64,000 nt of DNA from Archegozetes longisetosus (lineage: Eukaryota; Arthropoda; Arachnida; Sarcoptiformes; Trhypochthoniidae), in NCBI GenBank assembly GCA_018873245.2, contig JAEMBT020000009.1, positions 16,239,794 to 16,303,793 on the forward strand, read 5' to 3'. The notes under the pieces are model-generated. The model did not search any database, was not told where the DNA came from, and saw only the letters and a list, made by a program, of their open reading frames with translations. The position numbers and the translations under genes were made by a program. This document shows, piece by piece, positions 20,588 to 32,403 of the stretch (its first letter is position 1; every line of letters begins with the position of its first letter).

Positions 20588-22504
20588 TTACATGCAATTA
20601 TAATAGAGAGAAGTTAAATACTTCAAACTTTCTTCAGAGAGATTATATCTTTTATCACTGAGAATATTGTTGTAACAACTGAACGATCGTTCAATCTCAG
20701 CACTAGAAATAGGAACAAATAAGTATTTAAAAACAATCGGTGCCATCAATTTCCATTTCTTGAAGTTAGATTTCCAAAAATTCGGAATATAAACGTTGGT
20801 TTTAATATTTTCTGGCTTTTCGTATTCTTTAACATAATTAATATATGACTTGAATTCAGAAGAGAGCTGTGAAACCTTCAATAAATCACCAGAATTTATC
20901 AAATTATTCATTTCAAGTATTGATACTAACTCTTTAATCAACTCATCAACAGATCGTGTATTGTTCTTAGCCCTCTGAGGATCAAATATTTCCATAGTTT
21001 TTAGAAAACCCATAGCTGGCTCTTTACCAAAATCAAAATATAACTCCAATTTAAGTAAAGTTTGGTTAAGACAATCGATTACCGATTGTTTGAAACGCGA
21101 AAAGTCATATTCATTCAGCTCTTTTCTATAAATATCGAGGTAATCATTTACATCAACGTTAGCATACATTTCACGAAAAATTGCCATTAAGTCTGAACAA
21201 TATTTAAAGATGTTGGTTGTCATTATGTCTTGCCTCTGAGTGGACAGAACTGCATCAATAATCGGCTGAGAAATACTTTTAATGAACTTAATTTGTTCGT
21301 ACAAAATAGGATTTTCTATCATTCTTCTCAATATTGGTATTAATGGAGAACTGATTTTAGCATTTGTTAAATTTCTGATCAAATCACCGTAAAATTTAAA
21401 TAAATTTTCATGAATAGCGATAGCTTCAAGCCACGAGTTCCATCTGGTAATGGAAGTCTTAGGAATAGATTTACCACAAGTTTCAAAATATATTTTACGC
21501 CTGAATCTCGATTTCTTGAAAAAAGATTTCATTTTTGCCATGAATTCATCCACTTCAATAAAACTATATCTAAAGGTTTCTGCGACCAAATTAAAAATAT
21601 GTGAATGACATGTGATGTGTATTGAGTTAGGCCAAAGAACTTTAAATATTTTAAATGCTTTCATCATATAGCTGGCATTATCACTAACAAATGCTGTGAT
21701 TTTATCGAAATCTAATCCTGAATTTGCTATAACTTTATTAGTTTCGCGAATAATCGCATCGCTATCAACTGTTGTGTTCAAGAATAAAGTATTCATAAGA
21801 ATTGACTTAAGGCGAAAATCATTGTTCAACGGAAAATCAATCGCTGATGGAGTAATCAATATATTAGTAACTGCTCGATATTTCTTGTCTTGTGTTTCGT
21901 CGACAATGACTGAAAACCCATCGACTTTACTCAATGATTCGATGATATCCTTTTGTTTATTTGCATAAACTTTTGGTATTCGTTTTCTCAAACAGTCGGC
22001 TAACGGAATCTGATTTCCGAATTTGCAATACTTTGTGAAGAAAGCTCTGAATTCTTGATTATTAGTTTTTTTAATAGGAATATTAGTTGAGGTCAACATT
22101 AAAACCAAATCGTTGAGAAACATTTCTTTTTCATTTTGCTTCTCAAAGCTGTTAACAATTTTCAATTGATTTGAATTGTTTTTGATATACTTCTTATGCC
22201 TATTAGAGTTCAGGTGAAAATCGATGACATTTTTATGCTTGAAGTTAACAAAAACATTACATATATTGCAATACATTTTGTCGTCTTTGACAATAAATGG
22301 CTCTTTATATTCATTAACTCTCATTTGGACAGTTATTTTTTTTCCTTTTTTAAACCTTTTGGTGATTATCTTTCTTTGAGTTTTTCGGCGTTTTGATTCA
22401 TTTGAACTCGAATATTCGCTTTCTGTTAAATCAATAAAACTATTCATTTGGGAATCATTCGGAATAACTACTTCTTCAGAGTCTATAATAGTATTTTCAG
22501 ACAT
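20588..22504 (-). CDS. hAT transposase, 638 aa, intact
   Basis: This is a cut-and-paste transposase acting in the nucleus. Residues 37-56 are strongly basic (KRRKTQRK...KRFKKGKK), a likely nuclear localisation signal. A zinc finger of BED/CGGBP1-like type follows: C79-x2-C82-x14-H97-x5-H103. The RNase H-like catalytic fold is marked by VIVDETQDKKYRAVTN (first acidic residue) and FVSDNASYMMKAF (second). The C-terminal dimerisation domain holds FVPISSAEIERSFSCYNNIL, with the ERSFS signature, and ends at the stop. Length is normal for hAT (about 600-750). The ATG at 22504-22502 is the first in this frame, as an in-frame stop lies just upstream. A separate ATG frame from 22620 overlaps this start. 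The element's ends are intact, so activity is plausible but unproven. Confidence 0.92.
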   Translation of the reverse strand: MSENTIIDSEEVVIPNDSQMNSFIDLTESEYSSSNESKRRKTQRKIITKRFKKGKKITVQMRVNEYKEPFIVKDDKMYCNICNVFVNFKHKNVIDFHLNSNRHKKYIKNNSNQLKIVNSFEKQNEKEMFLNDLVLMLTSTNIPIKKTNNQEFRAFFTKYCKFGNQIPLADCLRKRIPKVYANKQKDIIESLSKVDGFSVIVDETQDKKYRAVTNILITPSAIDFPLNNDFRLKSILMNTLFLNTTVDSDAIIRETNKVIANSGLDFDKITAFVSDNASYMMKAFKIFKVLWPNSIHITCHSHIFNLVAETFRYSFIEVDEFMAKMKSFFKKSRFRRKIYFETCGKSIPKTSITRWNSWLEAIAIHENLFKFYGDLIRNLTNAKISSPLIPILRRMIENPILYEQIKFIKSISQPIIDAVLSTQRQDIMTTNIFKYCSDLMAIFREMYANVDVNDYLDIYRKELNEYDFSRFKQSVIDCLNQTLLKLELYFDFGKEPAMGFLKTMEIFDPQRAKNNTRSVDELIKELVSILEMNNLINSGDLLKVSQLSSEFKSYINYVKEYEKPENIKTNVYIPNFWKSNFKKWKLMAPIVFKYLFVPISSAEIERSFSCYNNILSDKRYNLSEESLKYLTSLYYNCM

Positions 22505-22620
22505 TTGTCTCTCTTTTGAATATCATTCGCTAAATTTTGCATATATTGAACATCAATTGTGGTCTCATTTAGTTCAACGCATTCATTACCAAAACAAAGA
22601 TTGTCCTCTATTTCAGACAT
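22484..22620 (-). CDS. Short upstream ORF overlapping the hAT transposase start
   Basis: On the minus strand an ATG at 22620 opens a frame of about 45 codons (MSEIEDNLCFGNECVELNET...). It runs through the transposase ATG in a different frame and stops about 20 bp inside the transposase gene. It could be a translational uORF that damps transposase synthesis, or the end of an alternative first exon joined by splicing. It has no recognised domain. Its acidic composition resembles the transposase N-terminus (MSENTIIDSEEV), so an old duplication or frameshift extension is also possible. Confidence 0.35.
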
Positions 22621-23121
22621 CTTCTGTTTAGAAAATATTTTTTTATTAATTATTTATAATTGAAGTATCGGTTAAACTTACTTTCTATTCGCCAAAACTA
22701 ATAAGCGTTTGATGTTTGATGACAATTATATTTAAATAAATTAAATCACGACTATTACACATAATCATTACATACAATCATCATAATATCAAAATACAAT
22801 TTATAAAATGCGTGTTCATTTCATTCATTGTGTTTACTATTCAAAGCACCTAATTATGTATTATTTTAGATATTTTATGTTTTGGTGCATGAATTATAGC
22901 TTTTAAAAGTATTGATTAATCGAAAGTTTGTTTCTGAAAAGTATTTCTAATTTTTACGGTTTTGAAAAAGTTATTCGAGAAAAGTAGAAAATTATTTGAT
23001 ATTATTTCAAAATGTTTGATCAAATAATTTATTTAAAATAATTTGATAAAAATAAAATTATTTGAAATTATTTGATTAAATAATGAAAGTGTCTTAGATT
23101 ATAAGTCAAGTTAAACATGTA

Positions 23122-23305
23122 TCCCAACCCGTTTATAGTGAATCCTCGATTATAGTGAATTTCTGTCAATAGAGAACACTATGTTCTGCACAAAACACAG
23201 AATCCATTTTTTCATTCAGTTATAATATAGCGAATCCGGCTTACGGTGAACCCTTTTGGCTGCACATATTTGTTCTCTATGAATGGGTTACAGTGTAGAG
23301 CATAT
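23122..23305. repeat. Tigger/pogo-like MITE
   Basis: The right end, inverted, reads CAGTGTAACCCATTCATAGA; the left contains AACCCGTTTATAGTGAATC. The two ends share AACCC-TT-ATAG-GAA and lie next to TA dinucleotides. Inside are CGAATCC and TTCACCGTAAGCCGGATTCG-type words typical of Tigger-derived miniature elements. No coding frame is present. Confidence 0.45.
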
Positions 23306-23309
23306 TAAC

Positions 23310-24809
23310 AAAACTAGTCTTAATTAATGCAAAAAACATGTTAGGAATTCTTCAATCGTATGATCTAATTCTGTTATTACATTGAGATGCAAATTCTTAG
23401 CATAAAAAGTACATTTAATCGATTGAGTGAATGAGGAATAAGAATTCAAATCTAAATGTAGTAGTTTATGACAGAATCTATTAGAACTGTGATTAGTTAA
23501 AAGCTAAGATATCTTCTAAGGCATCTTGTGAGACATTTTCTGAGACATCTGCCTTTATCAATACTAAGCTGATGCCTGAGCAACAAATTCCCGAGGGTTT
23601 GTCAATCGATTGAGTAACTTAATGAACAAGTATTGAAGTTAAAATATGATGTTTCATATAAAAAACCAGATAGTCAGTAGAATGAATTTAGTCAAATTTC
23701 GTATACAATAAGCTTTTATAAACAAAATCTAAATAATTATAAGCTATTCAATAAATATTTTTCTTATGAATCAAGTGTTAAATTATCATAATAATAAGTA
23801 ATTTTTTGCGTAAAAAAATAAAATATTTTCATTTTATCTTTTATTAATTTATCAAATCCATCTCTTATGCATTCGTTCATTGATTAGCTTAACTTTATTC
23901 TCAAGCACTTAAACTGAACAATACTTTTTCGAATCGACGGTATTGTATGTCAGGAAGAGTACTCTAAACTGTAGGAACGAGCTGTCCATCAGAGACTGTC
24001 TATATCTATTATAGATTATTAAATTTTTGGATGTATTTATCAATCCTAAAAAGATAAACATTTGATAAACTTGAGACTCTGCAACACATTCAGATTTGAT
24101 TCAATTTATTAATGCCAATCAATCAACGACTAGTTAAGAACTTTTAAGTTTTACCAATTAAAAAGCTATGAAACAAAAGTATAACTAAAAATGTTCTTGA
24201 TAATTTAAAAATTAGCTTTTTTATCAAATGTATTATAAATACATCTAATTAGTCACAGTTATTCTATGAATTACAGATTATTTTCCTTATCGATATTGAA
24301 TAGATTTCTTCTTACGAATTAATTTGTTTAAAAATGAACATCTCATCGGTATTGTCTCATTGGATGCCATCAGGGATTTATCCGGGATAAATGTACAACT
24401 TTCCGGAACTAACTGTAAATTTTACATATTAATATCGTGTTCTACTTTTATATCTATTTTGTTGACATCTTAGCTAATTTTGAATTTTGTATCCATAGTT
24501 AATTTAATTACCATAAAAACGTATTGCTTCGAAAAAAACAGGAAACTCATTTTCATATTAGTTCGTCATAAATTGCAAATTATGGTTAAAATAGAAAATC
24601 TTTTGAGGAAAATATCCTCTTATTATTCAGATTGAGGCTTTAAATAGCAAATGATTGCTCAAAATAAAGTAGAAAAGTCTATATAAGAAAATCTAGTAAA
24701 AGCAAATCTTCATTACATATATTGAGTTACTACTTGTCTTCAAAGGTATTACATTAATGATAAAGTTTTATTATTTGCCAGTTTTTAATACGTGTTCGTA
24801 TCATTTCAG
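23310..24809. other. Upstream region of the methyltransferase gene
   Basis: No exon is recognised. The sequence just before the presumed start codon ends in a good splice acceptor (TATCATTTCAG at 24799-24809), so an untranslated first exon of the methyltransferase gene may lie in this interval. Confidence 0.4.
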
Positions 24810-27194
24810 ATGAATATAACACCAGAATTATATAATAACAATAATTATCTACAACGAAGAGACGGAAAAAAAACTAATTCAACGGATTGTCAATGATTTA
24901 GGCAATAAGTGAGTAGAATTTCGAGTAATTCAATGCATTCAGATTTCAACTGCTTTATAGCTTTAATTATTGTACTGAAGCAAATCAATCGAAATTAACA
25001 TTTACTCAGGTTATTCTTGGGCTTATGGCTATGCGGGATTGAGATATTAGAAAGTCTACCATAACAATATCCTCCCATATTCTTCAATACTCTTCTAATT
25101 GTCTTACCTAATCTAGTTTGACTTAACTTTAAATAGTGGTATTAGCAGTATATTTAGTTAAGTTAGTTTGAGTAAAGACAGTGCTAAGCATAGGAGAGCA
25201 TTGATATGTTAACGATATGACTCCCTAATACCCAAATCCTACATCAGCCATAAACCGAATTATAACCCTTATTTAGATTAAACTCCAAAATGACACATTA
25301 GCAATCTATCTAATTTTGGCCAATGAATATCTTTAATATAATTTTCAACGTTTGTAAATCAGAAATACAGAATCAACAATATGAAATGCATAAACTTCAG
25401 ACGTATTTTCACTTTGGAAATACTGTTCGTATTCTAGTATTTCATTTTGATCATGAATGATCACTAAAATCTGACGCTTCAAGTTTTTTACTTTTAAATT
25501 ATCGATAAAGAACACAACATTTTGTAGGAAACTATCTGATGATCCACGAGTGAATTAAATCTGGATATTCTCTTAATTTTTTGTATGAAAAGCCTAATCT
25601 TCATAGTTGAAAATTCGTTTCAATCGCAAAAATTCATTACTTCAATATATGAAATACTTTGTTATTTCCGAAAAATAAATTTCCGTAAAAGCATTTGTTC
25701 AAATATTGTATTGTATTATCGGTTAGTCAAAAAGTTGTCTACCTCTTATATATTGCAGTCAATGTGTTATTAACCGAGAACTTATTTACTGATCTGATAC
25801 ACTTTGTAATCTTTCAAAGAATATTCTTATATTAAGTTACGTATTACAGGCACTTCGAAACTATCTTGGATATTGGATGCGGAACTGGAAATCTTACTGA
25901 AGAATTGAGCAAAGAACTATCTCATGATGAAGTAATAGCATTTGACATAAGCGAATCAATGATTGAGTTCGCAAAACGTAATTACAAACGAGAATCCATC
26001 AAGTATTTGACGGCAGACATCTGTGAAGATTGGCATAAATTTAAGAGTAAACTCTCATTGAGTGAAGAGAGCGTGGATTTGGTTATCTCAATATATTGTT
26101 TTCATTGGATCAATGATCTTAAACAAGCCATGGATAATATCTCGAGACTCCTGAAACCAGGTTTGATGCAAAACTTTTTGAAAGAAATCTTTATAATTAG
26201 AGTGGCCAAACGCTAAGTTACTGAACTGGACGAAAATTACTTACATAAATAACGCATTATATTTAACAAAATTATTTAAATATATTGATAAACCAATAAA
26301 AATCAAGTAAACTTAATAAAACCAGATTTGACGCTATGGAAGGCAAATAGGTATTGTTTTCAACAATTCTCTGAGAATCTCTCCTCTAATAATTTGTGTC
26401 CAGTTTTCGGGCTGGCAAGAACCGGTCACCCTATTTATGAGTCCAAAAACTTAAGTGCTCTTAATTGATTGAAAGGCGGTCACTGTTATATTTTACTCTT
26501 TTCGTGGAGTGATTTGTTGCCAATTCAAGAGAAGATGACATCAGTGCCAAAATGGAAGAAGTATTTCATTATTCCGTCAAAAATTGGTAATCAATTCATA
26601 GTGATTTCATTGTGGTCATGACCTTAATGAAGTTTTATTTCAGAATTAATGCTTTGAAGCGAATTGTTTAATCTATATTTTGAAAGATTTTGTCTCTTAT
26701 TATTGAAGGTGTAATAAACGAGGAAAAGATTTTAGAAGTCGAAGGAACGACTTCAGATTTGGTACCGTTTCCTGTTTGTGAACAACCGAACGAACAGCAA
26801 TTGCTAATAAAATGGCAACAAATTTGCTTAAATAGCAATTTGCAGCTGCCTGAAATAGTTTTGACCCATACTTACTATCCATTTGCCAATTGGAAGAAAT
26901 TTCAAAGTCAGTCAAATTCCAGAAGATTTTAATAATTTTAGGATTTTAAGTCTATTCTCCTAATTTAAGAACTCAATCAATTTGTTTTCTTTGATGACAG
27001 ACGAACTGCAAGCTCTTTGCCATTACTTACCTTTCATTCCAGAGGAGAAAAAGACTGAGTTCATGACAGAATATTTCGAACTAGTAAGTAAGGAATATGT
27101 CCTAAAACAGTTCAAGGATTCGGAATATAATGAGGAAAGTAGTGTCAAACTTAACTACGACTACATAACAGTTGTGGCACACAAAAGAGATTAA
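24810..27194 (+). CDS. Juvenile-hormone-acid-methyltransferase-like SAM methyltransferase, five exons, one frameshift in exon 1
   Basis: This is a class I SAM-dependent methyltransferase resembling arthropod JHAMT, which methylates farnesoic or JH acid in the cytosol. Exons read 24810-24908, 25850-26160, 26476-26586, 26736-26906 (or from 26709) and 27001-27194, with GT-AG introns of consistent phase. Exon 1 has the family start MNITPELYNNNNYLQRRDGK. Exon 2 carries SAM motif I (ILDIGCGTGNLTEEL), EVIAFDISESMIEFAK, an IYCFHWI post-motif and LLKPG. Exon 3 continues with GGHCYILLF. Exon 4 has LTHTYYPFANWKKFQ, and exon 5 has ALCHYLPFIPEEKK, ending YITVVAHKRD. Total length of about 294 residues is typical. 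Exon 1 runs into a stop unless one A is dropped from the 8-A run at 24866-24873, so this is either a sequence error or a recent null allele. Mites and some other arthropods have JHAMT-like enzymes of uncertain substrate, so the substrate is not assigned. Confidence 0.78.
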
Positions 27195-27426
27195 GTTGAG
27201 GAAGTTGTGCAAGCTTAAGATCAATTGACTTAATTAAAACGTGTTTCCTGTTTATGTTAAACAATTATTTATTATTCAACTATATTTTATGCTATTTTAT
27301 TAGTAGATTAAATAAATAGTCTCTTTTCAAACCTAACTTAACAAATTGAAGTCAATCTAATTTAATGCTGTGGTTAAGAACAACTTCAGTTTAAGTGTTC
27401 GACAAAGTTTAACTATCGTATACCCA

Positions 27427-27494
27427 GAGCCCACTTCAGGCTCAGCTCTCATTCAACACAGAGTCCACTTCAGGCTCAGCTCACATTCAACACA
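27427..27494. repeat. 34-bp tandem duplication
   Basis: Two adjacent 34-bp units (27427-27460 and 27461-27494) differ at two positions. Both contain CACTTCAGGCTCAGCTC and end in CATTCAACACA. The region is more GC-rich than its surroundings. Confidence 0.9.
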
Positions 27495-28100
27495 GTCGAT
27501 GGACAGTTATTGAGAGAAAGTGCTGAAAATAGCAAACTCTCACACTGGCCCTCAAACCTAAGAATAGGTTCGTGCTATCCCTCACACGCTCGAGTTGGTC
27601 CTCAAACAGTTAATGCTTAAGGATCCTCACACAATGTGAGAGTTAATTTGTAGAAATGTTCGAATCGTGCAGCATGTCAACTTAATTATTGATGTCATTT
27701 CACTTGTTTCTCACTTCTCGCAACTACTACAATAGATTTGTTCAGCAATCGATCAGGTACAACTAAGAAAAGGGTTGTGTATAACGACTGGCTTCGATCT
27801 ATTCAGTGCCTTAACATATCGATCAAATAAATTATGGATTCAAAGATCTAATCAGAAATTTTATGGTTTCAACTGATAGGTTTGTGTCAAACTTGAAGTT
27901 TTAGGGCTCTTTATACAAACTTTTATTCAAAGTATTGTTTGCGAATCGCGAATGAAATCTAAAACTGAAACCTTCTATCTAAATATGCGAATCATTTACG
28001 CACTCATAAAGTATTAAGAGTTTAAGCAAATGCTATGAAATCGATTTCTCTTTTGAGAAATATATGAGTTTTTCATTTTGCAATACATGCGAATTGCAAT

Positions 28101-28152
28101 AAATCAAGAATCAAGAATCGGGAATTAAGAATCGAGAATCAAGAATCAAGAA
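28101..28152. repeat. Imperfect 7-bp tandem repeat (AATCAAG/AATCGAG)
   Basis: About seven consecutive units of AATCAAG or close variants can be counted. Confidence 0.8.
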
Positions 28153-28374
28153 TTTAGAAACGCATTATGAAAGGAGTAGTAATAGGAATTTCTATTGGAG
28201 ATTAAGATTACTTCTTTCAGATATATTACTGACATAATTTCTAATGAGAATTTGAGTCTTCACCGAAATAATAGTCAGTTGAGGAATGAAAGCTTTTTGA
28301 AAGCTTGAGGCCAAATTGGGAGAACGGTTTCCAAATGACGCACTTATTTTCAATATTAGGCTGTTTGGTGTGTA

Positions 28375-28507
28375 CAGTCAAACCTGCCTAATAGCACATG
28401 CATTAATGTTCTGATTAAACTCAATGATAATTAAGCCGTGTTTTCTGTCACATTTTTATATTATTTTTTTCAAAACCACTTAAGTCAATATTAGACAGAT
28501 TTAACTG
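28375..28507. mobile_element. 133-bp Tigger/pogo-like MITE with TA target duplication
   Basis: The left end reads CAGTCAAACCTGCCTAATAG; the right end, inverted, reads CAGTTAAATCTGTCTAATAT. TA flanks both sides (28373-28374 and 28508-28509). The CAGTCAAACCT start is typical of pogo/Tigger-derived elements. It is non-coding. Confidence 0.78.
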
Positions 28508-28726
28508 TAATTTGCAATGATCAAGTAATGAACTTTTCAAAGATTATAACTGAAAACTCGTTATTTGCTGAGCTAACAAGTATTTACTTAATATATCTTA
28601 TATTCTGCATCAGTTATATGAAGCCTTATATGTTAAGCAGTTCTGGTTTTGTGCTTAACCTTCAACTTACACTTGAGAATCTGTTGATTTTGTTCGTCAT
28701 GAAATTTGTCTCGAGAATAATATGTA

Positions 28727-28886
28727 TTCTATATTCTATATTCCATATTCTGTATACTATGTTCTATATTCCATATTCCGTATACTATATTCCATATTCT
28801 GTATACTATGTTCTATATTCCATATTCTATATTCTGTATTCTGTATTCCATATTTCATATTCTGTATTCTACATTCTATATTCTTC
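28727..28886. repeat. Minisatellite of TATTCTATATTCCATATTCTG-like units
   Basis: About 160 bp is built from short pyrimidine-AT words (TATATTCCATATTC, TGTATACTATGTTC) repeated with variation. The long plus-strand open frame rich in Y, I, S and F across it is a product of the repeat. Confidence 0.85.
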
Positions 28887-30860
28887 TTTTGAATGATGAG
28901 CATTTTATGAGTGAATATAGAAATTTCGAAAATCATTAATTATTTGATGAGTCAAAACCACAATAAGCAAACATAAGAGTTGTTGACTTGTGTATGATTA
29001 AAATAGACTAAATAATGACTCAATAGTCATCTCTGCTATCGTTAGCTCTCAATAGATTAAAATGATTTTATTGAAATTCATCAATCATTCAGAAGTGATG
29101 ATAAGATCTGACAACTAAGCGCTAAACTAAAGTTTGATTAATATTGAGTAAATCAAAGATATCAATTTCAATTAATATATACAATAGGTTAGACTACACA
29201 ACACTTATATAACATGATCTAATAGTTTTATAATTAGTTAGTTGCAAATGTAAGTCAAAGAGTGCCGCATCAATACTGACATCCACTGCATGTACACATA
29301 TCGAAACCCTTAATAAAGTTACATATCTTACATATCTAATAGTTTAGTCAAGAAGTTCAAAAAGCTTTTATACTCGTGTTTTATGAACGATTTAACTGCA
29401 TTAAGGGAAAACTTATAGCTTGTTAGTAATAAGTCATTACTTTTGGTTCACATTATTGACAATGTTTCCGTAAGACTGAAAATGCGTCACATTTTCTCAC
29501 TGAGTTTGTTATCTTAGAGCTTGTGCTAACGTTTTCTTTGTCTTAGTTCAGTGGGTTTTTATCGATTTCTAATAAGTCACTTAACTCTGAAATACTTCAA
29601 ACAAAAATTTCTAAAGTAAACCCTTTGACAAAATTTGTATCTATGTATTGGGGTCTTCAAGTAAATGTAATATATGTGTAAAGCCATATAAAAATATGTA
29701 TTTATTCACAAATATGAGTGAGGTATGAGAGTATTTCGTTCTCTTTTCTCAATACTGTGGTTATAGACGAAAGTTAACAAAAGTGTTTTATGGGCTGGCC
29801 CATAATAATAACGTCAATCATTGATTAATTGCTAAATATTGGCAGGCTGTAAAACAATTAATATAATTAAGGGAAATTTAGGGAGAGACAAATTTTAACA
29901 TTTCACATATAATATATGGATTAATACATGTTTCTCATGGCTCTATGTATGTGTATATGCAGTGAGTGTATGTATTGATGTGGCACTTTTTGACTTATAT
30001 TTTCAGCTAAACTAATTATACAACTATTAACACTATATTAGATCAAGTTATGTAAATATTATATGGCCTAACCTAACCTAGGCTTAGCAGGATGATTGCC
30101 GCTCACCATATACTCCCTCAATACCTATTGCAATACGCTTCGAGACTTCATGCATATTGCTTGCATATTATATTTAGTGTTAATTATAGCTTAGCTTTGA
30201 CTCATCACATTATTGATTAAGATGAATGCTTCCAATTATTCTTTTGTCTTCTTAGCCTCAGATCTTCGTTCAGAAACTACTTGAGTATAACTCCGAGCAA
30301 TATATTTGAGAATAAAATATAAATTACAAATTCAGTAGATTCAGTCTAAAACAGTTTCTATTTTCAATTAAGAGAAGATTCTTTATTCTTCAATTCTTTA
30401 TTTTTCAATTCCATTGGTCTTTTGCTGAAAAATAATTGAAAATTTTAATATATTTTATGGTTGACGCACTTTAGATAAGACTCTATTGCTTCAACTTGAG
30501 ATTCGTGTTATGTATAACTTATTGATCATGACATCTCAAGATCCTATAATATTCAAATAAAGCCATGAATAAGATCGAAAATTACATGTCAGCACTTTCT
30601 ATCTCCTAAAGTAGCACTCGGCCACTCATCTCATCTCAAGTTCAACGTGTTTGATGCTTATCGGGTCAAATAGAAAGTTACCATGAAATAAAGGGAATCC
30701 ATGTAGAATATTCTCATCTTATTTCTCATATTCAAATATTTATCTCATCAAAATATTTTAAAGCTTAGATCTGAAGGGCACTTTCTCAATAATATAAAAT
30801 TTCTATATTTCTCATAAAATGATTACATTTGTACACATGATTGCATTGATTACATTTCAG

Positions 30861-30960
30861 AAAACCTCTTGGGCCAAATGAAATTATTGATCCGCTTGCA
30901 TCCAGCCCGCAAGCTGCCAACATACTGACCGCTGGTCTGAAGTTTTATCAGAGTTCATTC
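30861..30960 (+). other. Possible coding exon, unrecognised
   Basis: A clear acceptor (TTACATTTCAG ending at 30860) precedes a GC-richer open frame reading KPLGPNEIIDPLASSPQAAN, then ILTAGLKFYQ. The codon choice (CCG, GCC, CTG, AGC) differs from the AT-rich background. No clear donor follows in the expected place and I do not recognise the protein. Confidence 0.25.
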
Positions 30961-31196
30961 TTTTATTCGATAATACTTAACGTTAAAACTATTAAAAATA
31001 TAATAAGAATCTATGATTAGTTTCTAGAGAACAATGATTTAAATTATTAAATAATTATTTAATAAATGAATACTTTATTTGAATAATCTGATAAAAATCA
31101 GTTTTATTATCATTATTCTCTTATGTTATTCATGTTTATTGATTGAATTGTGTTTTAAGAACTACAAACTGGTTATTAAACGCGCCGCAATTTCAG

Positions 31197-31286
31197 CTCA
31201 ACTGTGACCCACATAATCACGTGATTGTCGAGCACGAGCACCTCTCGAATCAGTACGCGTTCAACAATAAACTCACTGGAGATTAG
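31197..31286 (+). other. Possible terminal coding exon, unrecognised
   Basis: After an acceptor-like CAATTTCAG, an open frame of 29 codons reads LNCDPHNHVIVEHEHLSNQY and ends at a TAG at 31284-31286. It has many C/G third positions in an AT-rich region. It could join the candidate exon at 30861, but the connection is not determined. Confidence 0.27.
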
Positions 31287-32403
31287 AGTCCACTTTAGTT
31301 ATACATTAACCATCTTAAAGAGACAATATTGTCTAATATTGAAGAAAAATATTTACAATAACAAAATAGCGTTATATATTGAAATAGTTGGTATGTAAAA
31401 CAGTCAGTACTTAGTAGAATTAATTGAGAACACAAGTGTATTGTTTTTAATATACTACATCGCTATATGTTTGTAATTATAGTAATATTACAATAAATGT
31501 TTCACAATGTAATTATCTGGAAAGTGCTACAACTGTTTTCCTACTTTACTATAATTGACATGCAATTATAATTATTAATTCATAACTGTTTAATGATATA
31601 ACTGTATATTTTATATTTAATTTGCCTCAAATTCGTTTCCAATTAAATTGTTTTTTGCTTATATTAAATTCATTCAATTCAAGCTTTAGTTTTGTACCGT
31701 TTTGTTATTTAAATACTACTTTTCTTCAAATGAAAAATTGATTTTATCATCACTACGTTCAATCTGTAATCCTGTTAATCTTACATAAATTCTGATATAT
31801 GAATGATGTCAAATTGATTTTTACTCTCTTAAGTGAATCAAATTCGACAGTAGTTTTGACATAAAGTTTTGAGTTGTAATAGTTTATTAGAATTGGAGTA
31901 ATTTTTCAAAATTATACATAATCTAATTAGGCAAAACATACGGTTTAACAAAATCTATATTGAATTTGCTTTAAAACGAATTGATTTTTGCAATGCGTGA
32001 TAAAATTCAATTGACACGACATGTTTCGGTACTTAATAATACTTAATAGTATGAGTTACTTACAAATTCAAATATTCGTATAATTAATGATTTCAATTTT
32101 GTTTAATCTAAGTCTGAATATTATTTGATTATAAATATTTGATGCAGATTTTTGCTGCAAAATTAAATTTCTACAAACCAGTCAACTAATGGTAATTAAT
32201 TTTTTGAAGGATACAAAACTACACAGAATTTGAATTCAAAACTACACAGAGTTTGAATTCAAACCTCTCGAACCGTGGTTTAAATAGACACAGCCCTTTG
32301 CTAAATCCAGACTTACATCGATTCAAGTTTAATGTTAATCAATACAAAATTCATATTGATTCAACAATGAGTTACGCCTTGGATTTTGTCCAACACTTCA
32401 TGA

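Larger units (their letters stand above)
20348..23097 (-). mobile_element. Complete hAT transposon, perfect 8-bp TSD and TIRs, intact ORF
   Basis: Identical 8-mers ATTATAAG flank it at 20340-20347 and 23098-23105. The ends are CTAAGACACTTTTATTATTT and, inverted, CTAAGACACTTTCATTATTT, with one mismatch in 20. Subterminal regions of about 110-130 bp at both ends are packed with ATTATTTGA/TCAAATAAT words, plausible transposase-binding sites. The 2750-bp body encodes a single uninterrupted 638-residue transposase on the minus strand. Perfect target duplications and an open frame point to a recent, possibly autonomous insertion. Confidence 0.93.
27195..28372. other. 3' flank of the methyltransferase gene with short tandem repeats
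   Basis: An AATAAA-containing stretch near 27310 may supply polyadenylation for the methyltransferase. A 34-bp unit (GAGCCCACTTCAGGCTCAGC...) is present twice at 27427-27494. A 7-bp AATCAAG-type repeat lies at 28101-28152. No exon is seen. Confidence 0.5.

Noticed and set aside
28528-28896. 122-codon plus-strand open frame rich in Y, I, S and F
   Set aside because: Its second half is the translation of a minisatellite of TATTC/CATATTC words; no domain is visible.
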